Positions 19,983-28,019 of a stretch of 64,000 nt of DNA are shown here, one piece after another (the first letter of the stretch is position 1; every line of letters begins with the position of its first letter). Location of the stretch: assembly GCA_018716305.1 (NCBI GenBank), contig DVKB01000034.1, positions 124,001 to 188,000 on the forward strand. Reading direction: 5' to 3'. Source of the DNA: Candidatus Scatomonas merdigallinarum (GTDB lineage: Bacteria; Bacillota; Clostridia; Lachnospirales; Lachnospiraceae). A model generated the notes under the pieces. The model searched no databases, had not been told where the DNA came from, and saw nothing but the letters and a program-made list of their open reading frames with translations. Position numbers and translations under genes: made by a program.

Positions 19983-21572
19983 TCATTCTGCCGGAACAAT
20001 TTCCGTAGTCAGCCAATAATAATCCGCTGTATGGATATGGGCATATCCTACACGCTCATTGGAATAAACCATGGAACTGTTATAGTAACCATCTACGATT
20101 ACCAGGGCATCATCTATGATAATCTGCTGCATTTCCTTTACCAGTTCTTTTCTTCTCCCCGGATCCAGTTCATTCTGCAGAGATTCATACAACTGGTCAT
20201 ATTCCGGATTGGAATACCCGCAGTAAGTAGTTTCGGAGTACCAGTTGCCGAGATACTCCAGCGGATCGCCGGTTCCCACAGTGGTCCAGTTATTATTGTT
20301 CAGATCATAATCTCCCGCAGCCAATTTGCTCCACTGATCGTCGGAACTTCCGTATTCAGCTGTGACTCCGATGCCGATTTCCGCCAGGTACTGGGTATGC
20401 GCGTCTGAGAAATCATTTAACAGACGATTTTCGTAGGAAACATAGCGAAGATTAATATTCTGCCCCTCCAGTTCCCGGATACCGTCCCCATCGGTATCTA
20501 TAATTCCCGCATTGTCCAGCAGTTCCCTGGCCCCTTCCGGATCATAGGCATAGGGATCTGTCAGTTCCTCATAGCCGTAATCCAGATTGGAAGGCAGTAC
20601 GGAAATACCGGCTGTATACAGGCCGCCGATGGTTTTGGATGCGCAGATCTGGTCTTTATCAATCGCCATGAGGATCGCCTGGCGGAGGGTATCGTTGGCT
20701 AAAACCCCGTCCAGGTTCATCCAGCTGAATCCGCAGCGCACGCCGGTGGCGATATCCACGGTAAAGTCAGGATTCTCCTGAAAATCCTGAATGTCGGAAA
20801 CATTGGTGATGTTTTCCACCAGATCTACCTGGCCGCTCTGCAGGGCCATGGTCTTTGCGGAGGCATCTCCCATGAAAAGAATATTCACTTTCTCATAGGG
20901 AACTTCTTCATAATAATTGGGATTGGCTGCCATCTCGTAACCGACTCCCACGCCCTCAAACTGGCTTACCATATAGGGGCCGGTTCCGATGACCCCATTC
21001 ATGAAATCCTCTGTATGTTCTATATCAACCACCGCCATGACCGGATAAGCCAGCTGCCCCGGCAGGTCATTGTACGGCTGACTTGTAAGGATCGTCAGTG
21101 TATTTGCCTGGTCATCCGCTGTGATTTCCGCTTCAAACTCCAGATATTTTTCCGCGTTGGCCGAAGACTCTTCGGATACTTCTCTCAGATATTCAAAGCA
21201 TTCCTTTACCTTTGAAGGGGTTACCTGACAGCCGTCCGAAAAATAAATATCGTCTCTCAGGGTAATCACCCATTTGGTATGCTCCTCATTTACTGTATAG
21301 CTTTCAGCCAGCCATGGCTCCGTATTCATTTCATCATCGAACCGGAAAAGAGCCTCCGTAATACCATAGCGCATGGCATTCCAGGCGCCGTTGGGCGTCA
21401 GAGAAAAATTCAGGGAGCCGTCATCGTACATCTGGCATCCGAAATTTAAAACCTTTTCTTCCCCGGCATGTGATTCCGCAGTTTTGGAGTTATCCGAACG
21501 GCTGCATCCGGAGAGCAGGAAAAGCGCGCTAATAGCTGCCATTCCAAAAACAAGATACTTTCTGGGCTTCAT
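19983..21572 (-). CDS. ABC transporter substrate-binding lipoprotein, NikA/OppA (SBP family 5)
   Basis: Lipobox LFLLSGCSRS; NPNYYEEVPYEKV, IGTGPYMV, DTDGDGIRE; start MKPRKYLVFGM at 21572. Confidence 0.9.
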   Translation of the reverse strand: MKPRKYLVFGMAAISALFLLSGCSRSDNSKTAESHAGEEKVLNFGCQMYDDGSLNFSLTPNGAWNAMRYGITEALFRFDDEMNTEPWLAESYTVNEEHTKWVITLRDDIYFSDGCQVTPSKVKECFEYLREVSEESSANAEKYLEFEAEITADDQANTLTILTSQPYNDLPGQLAYPVMAVVDIEHTEDFMNGVIGTGPYMVSQFEGVGVGYEMAANPNYYEEVPYEKVNILFMGDASAKTMALQSGQVDLVENITNVSDIQDFQENPDFTVDIATGVRCGFSWMNLDGVLANDTLRQAILMAIDKDQICASKTIGGLYTAGISVLPSNLDYGYEELTDPYAYDPEGARELLDNAGIIDTDGDGIRELEGQNINLRYVSYENRLLNDFSDAHTQYLAEIGIGVTAEYGSSDDQWSKLAAGDYDLNNNNWTTVGTGDPLEYLGNWYSETTYCGYSNPEYDQLYESLQNELDPGRRKELVKEMQQIIIDDALVIVDGYYNSSMVYSNERVGYAHIHTADYYWLTTEIVPAE

Positions 21573-21603
21573 TTTTTCTTCCTCTCTTTGCTGTTTGTTA
21601 CAA

Positions 21604-21645
21604 AGCCAAAAAAAAGATCTGATGCTCCCGCACCAGATCGGATCC
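21604..21645 (-). terminator. Intrinsic terminator between cobalamin riboswitch and SBP gene
   Basis: Minus strand GATCTGGTGC-GGGA-GCATCAGATC-TTTTTTTT. Confidence 0.85.
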
Positions 21646-21744
21646 TCTTTTCCACACAAAAAATGCTCGATTGCCTGCTTTTAAACAAAACAACGAATCG
21701 TATAGAATAAAGATTTCTCGTCCTCCGCAAGAACCTTTGACAGA

Positions 21745-21945
21745 AAATAAGCAGGTCTCCTGGCTTAAGCATTCTTGTCCTCGGCGCCTTCCCAGGGGAT
21801 TTCCCCAGTGGCATTCTGCCTTGGACCAGCTATTACAGTGACGGGATCGCTCCGGATTTTCACCGGATTCCCTTTTAATCAGAACAGCTCTGAACTTATT
21901 TCTCACGGCTTAACTGCCGGCTTTGTACCGGTCTATTATAGCATC
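21745..21945 (-). ncRNA. Cobalamin (B12) riboswitch
   Basis: Minus strand ...AAAGGGAATCCGGTGAAAATCCGGAGCGATCCCGTCACTGTAATAGC...GCCACTGG...GGGAAGGCGCCGAGGACAAGAATGCTTAAGCCAGGAGACCTGC; B12-box and conserved core. Confidence 0.96.
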
Positions 21946-22015
21946 GGCCTTATGCCGCGTCCAGAATTTTTTCGGATCGTTATATTACAATTTGTTATGT
22001 CAAACCTCTCCCGCA

Positions 22016-23181
22016 TTACGCTCTTTTTCTGACCCTCCGCACCAGCAGCGCCAGTGCCAGAACAGCCGCCGCAAAAAGCAGCTGCCACGCGCAGCCCTCC
22101 AGCAGACGCTGCTTCAGCGCCCCGGCAAGCTCCGAATGTGTCCCCAGGATCCCGTTATTTTCTTCATACCAGTAAACAGGCAGAAACCGGATGACGTTCC
22201 GCACGCCGGGACTCAGCAGGGACACCGGGATAAACACGCCGCCCAGAAAACTCATGCCCAGAGCCAGGACATTCGCCAGCCCGTTGACGCCGTTGGCGCT
22301 TCCCGCCAGATGCACTACCAGAAAGGCGACGGACAGCCCCACCAGCACCATGGAGGCCACGTTCAGGGCGTACCAGCCCAGATGCGGCTCCGATGGGAGC
22401 CCGCCCGGATTCATCAGCCACACCATCAGGAAGCTGGCACAGAAGAACGCCGCGCCGATCACCGCAAAGGCCAGCAGCATTTCCAGAAGGCGGCGGGACG
22501 CGCTGACCGCCGAGGCCCGCAGCCTCCTCCGGATCTCCGGGCGCTGATAATCCAGCATGACAAAGCCGATCACATAGCAGGACAGCGCCATGAGGATATA
22601 GGGCAGATACTGAAACGTTCCCGCCACCCTGCTCATCTTTGTATTGCCGGAAAGCAGGGAGACAGCTGTCTCTTCTCCCGAAACCGCTTCCATGTGCTCC
22701 GCCGCCTCTTCCGCTGTGAAACCGGCCTGCAGGTACAGGGCCGCGCTTGAGAGCCACCCCTCCGCCAGCTCCCTGACGTAATAGCTCTGACCGGAGCCTG
22801 GCCGTCCTGTTCCCTCCAGCACGTCCCCGGCGTCCGCGCCGTTTTTCGCCGCCTCCAGAAGCCGCTCCTCAAAGCCTTCCGGAATCACCAGCACATACTG
22901 GATATTGCCGTAATACAGCTCTTCCTGCAGCCGGGACTGCTCGTCAGGGAGCTCCTTCACGTCCTGCGTCCGCTTCAGGTAGCCGGTCAGGGCGGCTGAC
23001 AGCATGCTCCCGTCCCGGTCCACCACCGTCAGCGCCACCGTTTCCGTCTCATAGGCATTCCCCGCCCCGTTTTCCATGGAACGGGTCATCAGCATCCCCA
23101 GCACCAGGAAAATAGCCAGATAGAGCAGGATCACCGCTTTCTGGCGGAGCGCCCCAGAAGATAACCCTTAAAGACTGTCAT
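22016..23181 (-). pseudogene. ABC-2 type transporter permease with apparent -1 frameshift near the N-terminus
   Basis: Frame 1 from ATG 23181: MTVFKGYLLGRSARKR*. The remaining permease (GALRQKAVILLYLAIFLVLGMLMTRS...) continues in another frame; the junction is a GGGG run. Confidence 0.7.
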
Positions 23182-24934
23182 AGCGCCCCCTCCTTGTCAT
23201 GAGCCAGGAACCCAGCAGAAAGATCAGACTTTCCGCCCCCATCAGAAGCAGGTTCATCCCCAGTCTCCCCATGTCGTCATAAACAGCGATGCAGTAGAAG
23301 GAATCGGCAATCAGAGCAGCCGGATTGATCCGGTTAATCATGGGCGCATGCTTTTCCACCAGATCCTTCATGCCGCTGATCATCAGTCCGGCCAGGAACG
23401 CGCAGAAGATGGATGAGCCGATCAGAACCGCCGTTTTCATATTCTGGCTCCATTTCCCGTTGCCTGCCAACCAACCAGCTTTAGACTTCAACCAGAACTG
23501 AAGCTCGTTATAATTTGTATTGTAGTCCGTCAAGAGTATTCCCGTATTCGGTAAAAGGAAATATTTCTCCGGGCTCATTGAATCCACATATTCTTTTAAC
23601 GCGCAAAAACTCTGTACCAGCTCATCCGTAATTTCCGGCTCTTCCGGCTCTGTTGTCTGCGCGTCCTCCACCGTCACTGTCACGCTGCCCGAGACCGCCG
23701 TATCGGAAACACTTGTCGCACTGATCGTTGCCGTTCCGGCTTTCAGAGCGGTTACATTTCCATCTTCGTCAACAATGGCGATCTCTTCACTGTCCGAGCT
23801 CCACGTTACGGATTGATCCGCATTTTCCGGCGAAACATCCGCAGTAAATTTTGAAGTTTCGCCCACTTCCATGGATTTTGCGCCTGACACCATAACCGAC
23901 TCCGGCACAACTGCGGTTTCTCCAACCGGAGTCAGATAATCCCAGTAAAAACCAAGAAACGCACTCTGAATCGTGCTTCCCATTCCGCCTGCTCCGACTC
24001 TGATATATACAACCGGATCGTCGTCTGGTGGCGTAAACGTCATGGTTTCAATAGCATCTATTATCATAGTTCCGAAACTGAAATCCTGTATATATTGATA
24101 TTCCGCTCCGTCCTGCGGTTCGCTCGGAAGACCGCCTTTGGCGTTCGTGTCCGTCTGCCACTCCTCTTTACTATCGTACCACTGGAACAGATAGCACCCC
24201 GCCACGTTCGCACTCCAATGGAGTGAAACGTAAACCTGCCCGTCTTTTACTTCTACATCGGCGGTATTCATCATCGTTGTTCCATCTATCCCGTCAAACG
24301 TCACGTTTCCCATCGACGTATGGGCAATGATATAATTCCCGTTTTCGTCTGTTTCAAATGCAGCCTCCGGAAGTGAGAACGCGAAATTATTCGGATTCAT
24401 AAACAGCCTGAACGGAACCTGATATGTTCCATCTTGAAGATCATCAGGAAGACTTGCCGTAGGCACGTAATAATATGGATCCGCGTCATCCTCCAGATAA
24501 AACGTATAGTTTATATCTGTTATGTCCGCATTCTCAGCCATCATCTCTATCCCGTTAGAGGAATCCACCTCTGTATAAGTCGCGTTGTATGCGCCTTCTT
24601 GTTCTTCTGTCAATGTTTCTCCAGAAGCCTCTGTATCAGTCTCGTTTCCGTCATTTTCTTCTGCCGAAGAGTTGTTGTCCGATGTTTCCGCTGTTGTTCC
24701 TGCGCTCTCGCCCGCAGTTTCGCTAGCTCCCTCATCTGGGATATTGCTATCTGGTGTTTCCTCTGTTGTCTCCATAGTCTCGTCAGTCCCTTCAGCCGAT
24801 GAACTGCCGTCCTGTGTTTCCGCTATCGTCTCTGTATTTACGTCCGAGGCCAGAACTGACAGCGGTTGAGCTGCCGCCATTGATACGCTAAGAAGCGTGC
24901 ACAGCCCGTATTTCATCAATTTCTTTTTTTTCAT
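23168..24934 (-). CDS. Chimeric ORF: secreted protein with Big_2-like domain joined to the C-terminal part of an ABC-2 permease
   Basis: Signal peptide MKKKKLMKYGLCTLLSVSMAAAQPLSVLA; Thr/Glu-rich linker; VMVSGAKSMEVGETSKFTADVSPENADQSVTWSSDSEEIAIVDEDGNVTALKAGTATISATS (Big_2); then TAVLIGSSIFCAFLAGLMISGMKDLVEKHAPMINRINPAALIADSFYCIAVYDD...GRYDSL (ABC-2 permease C-terminus). Confidence 0.75.
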   Translation of the reverse strand: MKKKKLMKYGLCTLLSVSMAAAQPLSVLASDVNTETIAETQDGSSSAEGTDETMETTEETPDSNIPDEGASETAGESAGTTAETSDNNSSAEENDGNETDTEASGETLTEEQEGAYNATYTEVDSSNGIEMMAENADITDINYTFYLEDDADPYYYVPTASLPDDLQDGTYQVPFRLFMNPNNFAFSLPEAAFETDENGNYIIAHTSMGNVTFDGIDGTTMMNTADVEVKDGQVYVSLHWSANVAGCYLFQWYDSKEEWQTDTNAKGGLPSEPQDGAEYQYIQDFSFGTMIIDAIETMTFTPPDDDPVVYIRVGAGGMGSTIQSAFLGFYWDYLTPVGETAVVPESVMVSGAKSMEVGETSKFTADVSPENADQSVTWSSDSEEIAIVDEDGNVTALKAGTATISATSVSDTAVSGSVTVTVEDAQTTEPEEPEITDELVQSFCALKEYVDSMSPEKYFLLPNTGILLTDYNTNYNELQFWLKSKAGWLAGNGKWSQNMKTAVLIGSSIFCAFLAGLMISGMKDLVEKHAPMINRINPAALIADSFYCIAVYDDMGRLGMNLLLMGAESLIFLLGSWLMTRRGRYDSL

Positions 24935-25025
24935 AACGATCCACTTTCTTCAAACAAATTTGAATCGGATTCCCGCGCAAAACTGCGGGAATCCTTTTTC
25001 CTGAAAATCGAGATCCTTTCCTGAC

Positions 25026-25733
25026 TTAGTCGGCTACGTTAAATCCATAGTAAGCAGTCGGATTTTTCATAGCATCCGGAAGGAGACTTATGATCCAGTT
25101 TGGAAGTCCCGTAATGTTTGTTGCAAACTCTATCAGAAGCATATTGTCCATAGAACCCGCGTTATCTGTCGAACCATCTTCGAACTGCATTCCCTGAGCA
25201 CCGTTCTCCAACGTAACCGTCAAAACATTACCATCTGCACTTGCCGCCGCCGCTTTCTCTTCACCATTTAAATAGTAATGGACGGTTGCGCCGCTCAATG
25301 TTCCAGATGCGGTAATTCCCATGAACGTATAACTTATGGACTGCGTTTCAATCATCAGCGTAATAGTACCGTCATTGTTGACTGTAACATTTGAAATGTC
25401 AGAATTCTGCACGATTCCCCCATCTGACATGGAAATGCCCTCATTATCTGCCTTGTAAGAATGATGTGCTGAGATTTTTGCTGTTCCCGACGTATATACG
25501 CCGTCTTTTCCAAGTGTTCCGAGATCAAATTCATCTTCTATCGCAGCTTTTGTATCGTTTGCTGCCCTGACCTCGCTCTGGATTTTCACATCAGATTCTA
25601 TAGCTTCCTGAATTTCCATAACCTGATGCGCTGTCGGCTCAACCGAAACAGTCTCCGCCGCCATTACCGGCACAACGCCCGTGCTTAACATCGTCGCTGC
25701 TGCCAAAACTGCTGCTAATTTCTTGAACTTCAT
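25026..25733 (-). CDS. Secreted protein, possible NEAT-like domain
   Basis: Signal peptide MKFKKLAAVLAAATMLSTGVVPVMA; DGVYTSGTAKISAHHSYKADNEGISMSDGGI...ISYTFMGITASG resembles a NEAT fold pattern (weak). Confidence 0.6.
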   Translation of the reverse strand: MKFKKLAAVLAAATMLSTGVVPVMAAETVSVEPTAHQVMEIQEAIESDVKIQSEVRAANDTKAAIEDEFDLGTLGKDGVYTSGTAKISAHHSYKADNEGISMSDGGIVQNSDISNVTVNNDGTITLMIETQSISYTFMGITASGTLSGATVHYYLNGEEKAAAASADGNVLTVTLENGAQGMQFEDGSTDNAGSMDNMLLIEFATNITGLPNWIISLLPDAMKNPTAYYGFNVAD

Positions 25734-25765
25734 AATCAGGCCCTCCTTTGATATTTATATATTTG

Positions 25766-25781
25766 ATTAGTTTTTACTAAC
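25766..25781. promoter_or_regulatory. TTAG-N6-CTAA palindrome (site 3)
   Basis: ATTAG-TTTTTA-CTAAC within the larger palindrome GATTAGTT-TTTACT-AACTAATC (25765-25786). Confidence 0.6.
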
Positions 25782-25864
25782 TAATCTGTTTTAGAAAAGG
25801 AAAGCAATCAGGCCTTCCACAACACGATTTTATCAGATAATCACAGGATAGCAAGCTGTTTTTT

Positions 25865-25883
25865 TGTTACTCCCACCGTAACA
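25865..25883. repeat. TGTTACTCCCACCGTAACA inverted repeat, copy 1
   Basis: TGTTAC-TCCCACC-GTAACA; identical copy at 25967-25985. Confidence 0.8.
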
Positions 25884-25907
25884 AAACGGCTGTTTTTCAT
25901 TTCTTGT

Positions 25908-25923
25908 ATTAGGCTTTACTAAC
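25908..25923. promoter_or_regulatory. TTAG-N6-CTAA palindrome (site 4)
   Basis: ATTAG-GCTTTA-CTAAC. Confidence 0.6.
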
Positions 25924-25966
25924 TAAAATCCCTTAAAACAAGCTGCTTTTCGGCTTTTACCAGTGA

Positions 25967-25985
25967 TGTTACTCCCACCGTAACA
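25967..25985. repeat. TGTTACTCCCACCGTAACA inverted repeat, copy 2
   Basis: Identical 19-mer to 25865-25883, offset 102 bp. Confidence 0.8.
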
Positions 25986-26039
25986 GAAATTTATATTTTT
26001 TCAGAATCTGGGGATTTTCGGTGTGCCTGAAAGCTTTTC

Positions 26040-26087
26040 TTGCTTTTTCGTCCTATTTTCGCTATACTTCAGTTAGTGTGCATTAAC
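26040..26087 (+). promoter_or_regulatory. Promoter with TTAG-N6-TTAA palindrome (site 5)
   Basis: TTGCTT (26040-26045) - 17 bp - TATACT (26063-26068), then GTTAG-TGTGCA-TTAAC (26072-26087). Confidence 0.65.
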
Positions 26088-26108
26088 CGAAAAGTGAGGA
26101 AACTGTCT

Positions 26109-26357
26109 ATGAAGATCCACATATGGCAGGCCCTGCATGACACAGAGGCCCGCAGAGAAATGGAAAAAGAAAGCCTGGAGCAGATGATCCGGATCTACTG
26201 CCACGGAAAACACCGCGCACGGAAGGGCCAGCTCTGCCCTGACTGCCTGAAATTCCGTGATTACGCCTGGAAACGCACGGACAAATGTCCCTTCATGAAG
26301 ACCAAGACCTTCTGCAGCCGCCTGCCTGAGCGCCGGTTCTTCATATTTTCTGGATAA
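26109..26357 (+). pseudogene. YgbA-like (nitrous-oxide-stimulated promoter family) protein, apparently 3'-truncated
   Basis: EKESLEQMIRIYCHGKHRARKGQLCPDCLKFRDYAWKRTDKCPFMKTKTFCS matches the Cys motif family, but the expected C-terminal Cys/His segment is replaced by RLPERRFFIFSG*. Confidence 0.6.
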
Positions 26358-27165
26358 TCATGGAAAAAATCGCCGTTCGGATATGAATTTTCTTCTCCTT
26401 CAGCGGCGCGCAGGTCCGGAGCCTGCAGTTTCCGATCAGCAGATTTTCCTCCGCATGGTAGGTGTAATCCAGCATTTCCGCCGGAAAGGAATAATAATCC
26501 CCGTCCTTTACTGTCGGCTCGAAGCCCTTCTTCCCTTCATATTCCAATTCCGCCAGCTTTCCATGAAGCATCAGACGTTCCATCAGGTTCCGGCGTTCCA
26601 GGGCCACCGCCTTCAGCCGGATGGTTCCTGTTCCCTTTCTGACGCGCAGCGTGGCGGGATGCTCCATCCCCCGGTCTGCCATCGAAAGATATTTTCCACG
26701 TTCAAAATTCTCCCGGTAGATCACAAAGGCCACCGGATAGTCTCCATCTCCCAGCATATCCGCGAATTCTGAAAAAGTCAGGTTCCGCAGCGGCTTCAGC
26801 TGCTGGAAGAGCCGGTTAAGCCGGGTTCTTCGGAAAAGCTGCTCTTTCATACCTTCCGTGAGGAACATCACCATCTGCATGGCGTTTTCCCGGTTTTCAT
26901 TCTCATCCAGATGCACGGTCTCCTGCAGGTATTCCTCCATAAGCCTGAGCTCTTCCCGGTACCGTCCGGCTATCGCTTTCCCTTCCTCTGTCAGTCTCAG
27001 TGAATCCCCGCAGACAATCTTCTGTGACACCAGATAACTGATATTCCGGCTGGCAGAAGCCTTGGACACCTGGAAAAAACGGGCCAGCTCCGTAACGGTA
27101 ACGGTTTTTTTCTCATCTGTATCCAGATAAAGCAGATACGCCAGACGCTTCGTTGTCATTTCCAT
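26341..27165 (-). CDS. DtxR/MntR-like transcriptional regulator with unusual C-terminal region
   Basis: HTH TVTELARFFQVSKASASRNISYLVSQKIVCGDSLRLTEEGKAIAGRYREELRLMEEYLQETVHLDENENRENAMQMVMFLTEGMKEQL follows DtxR-family layout; ~150 aa atypical C-terminus. Confidence 0.7.
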   Translation of the reverse strand: MEMTTKRLAYLLYLDTDEKKTVTVTELARFFQVSKASASRNISYLVSQKIVCGDSLRLTEEGKAIAGRYREELRLMEEYLQETVHLDENENRENAMQMVMFLTEGMKEQLFRRTRLNRLFQQLKPLRNLTFSEFADMLGDGDYPVAFVIYRENFERGKYLSMADRGMEHPATLRVRKGTGTIRLKAVALERRNLMERLMLHGKLAELEYEGKKGFEPTVKDGDYYSFPAEMLDYTYHAEENLLIGNCRLRTCAPLKEKKIHIRTAIFSMIIQKI

Positions 27166-27187
27166 GTATTACTATCATCCTTTTCTT

Positions 27188-27244
27188 TGATTGAATAATT
27201 CGCAAACCCCCATCTCAGATGGGGGTTTGCGAATTATTCAATCA
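27188..27244. repeat. Perfect 57-bp palindrome (28-bp arms, 1-nt centre)
   Basis: TGATTGAATAATTCGCAAACCCCCATCT-C-AGATGGGGGTTTGCGAATTATTCAATCA. Confidence 0.95.
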
Positions 27245-27249
27245 GTAAA

Positions 27250-27846
27250 TACGATCACGTTTGACGCTGTCAAACAGGCAGTTGCACTTTTGGGGAAGGC
27301 CACTTTTGTCATGGACCGTGGTTATGATGAAAATAAGATATTCCTCCTGCTGGATCACTTGAAGCAGGATTACGTGATCCGTCTGACTTCCAAACGCAAA
27401 CTGCTTTACCATAACAAATGGACTCAAGCAACGGAACTGCGGAACCGGCGGAAAGGCAAGATAAAAGCAGATGTTTTTTTTAAAGGGAAAGAACATACCG
27501 CATATCTTTCCCATGTCAAGGTTCAGATCACTGCCTCCCGAAAGGATATTTATCTGGTTCTGGTCTATGGCATTACGGAACATCCGATGATGCTGGCCAC
27601 AAACAAAGAGATCCGTTCAAAGGATGATGTGATCCGCATTGCCAGGACCTACTTTTCCAGATGGCGGATCGAGGAATATTTCCGTTGTAAGAAGCAGACC
27701 CGCTCAGGGAGAAAGTCAGTTTCTGCTATTACCGGCTGGCGAAAGGCATCTCCGGCATACTGTCGTATGCAAAGCAAGGCGTCAGGCTGTGGTTCCAGAC
27801 AAAACGTCCGGCATACCGTCAGCTCTGCCTTACGCTGACCGCTTAA
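27250..27846 (+). mobile_element. IS4-type transposase remnant (5'-truncated, internal deletion/frameshift)
   Basis: ITFDAVKQAVALLGKATFVMDRGYDENKIF...YFSRWRIEEYFRCKKQ (YREK-like signature), then a frame change to PLREKVSFCYYRLAKGISGILSYAKQGVRLWFQTKRPAYRQLCLTLTA*. Confidence 0.8.
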
Positions 27847-28019
27847 ATAAAAGAATATGTCACCCAAAGCCCGGTTCCGGCGGGGCTTATTAAAGTGCCT
27901 CTACTCTCGGTACTGCCATTCTGAATTTCTCAAAAAATCGGCAGATTGGTACTTTGGGTAGACATATCTGTTTTTTATTGCAGTTTGCGGAAACTCAAGA
28001 TCCTCTCCTTCAGACCTGC

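Noticed and set aside
23540-23560. LPNTG in the chimeric ORF as a sortase anchoring motif
   Set aside because: It is followed by ~36 mostly polar residues and then a multi-TM permease segment, not the hydrophobic helix plus short basic tail of a sorting signal.
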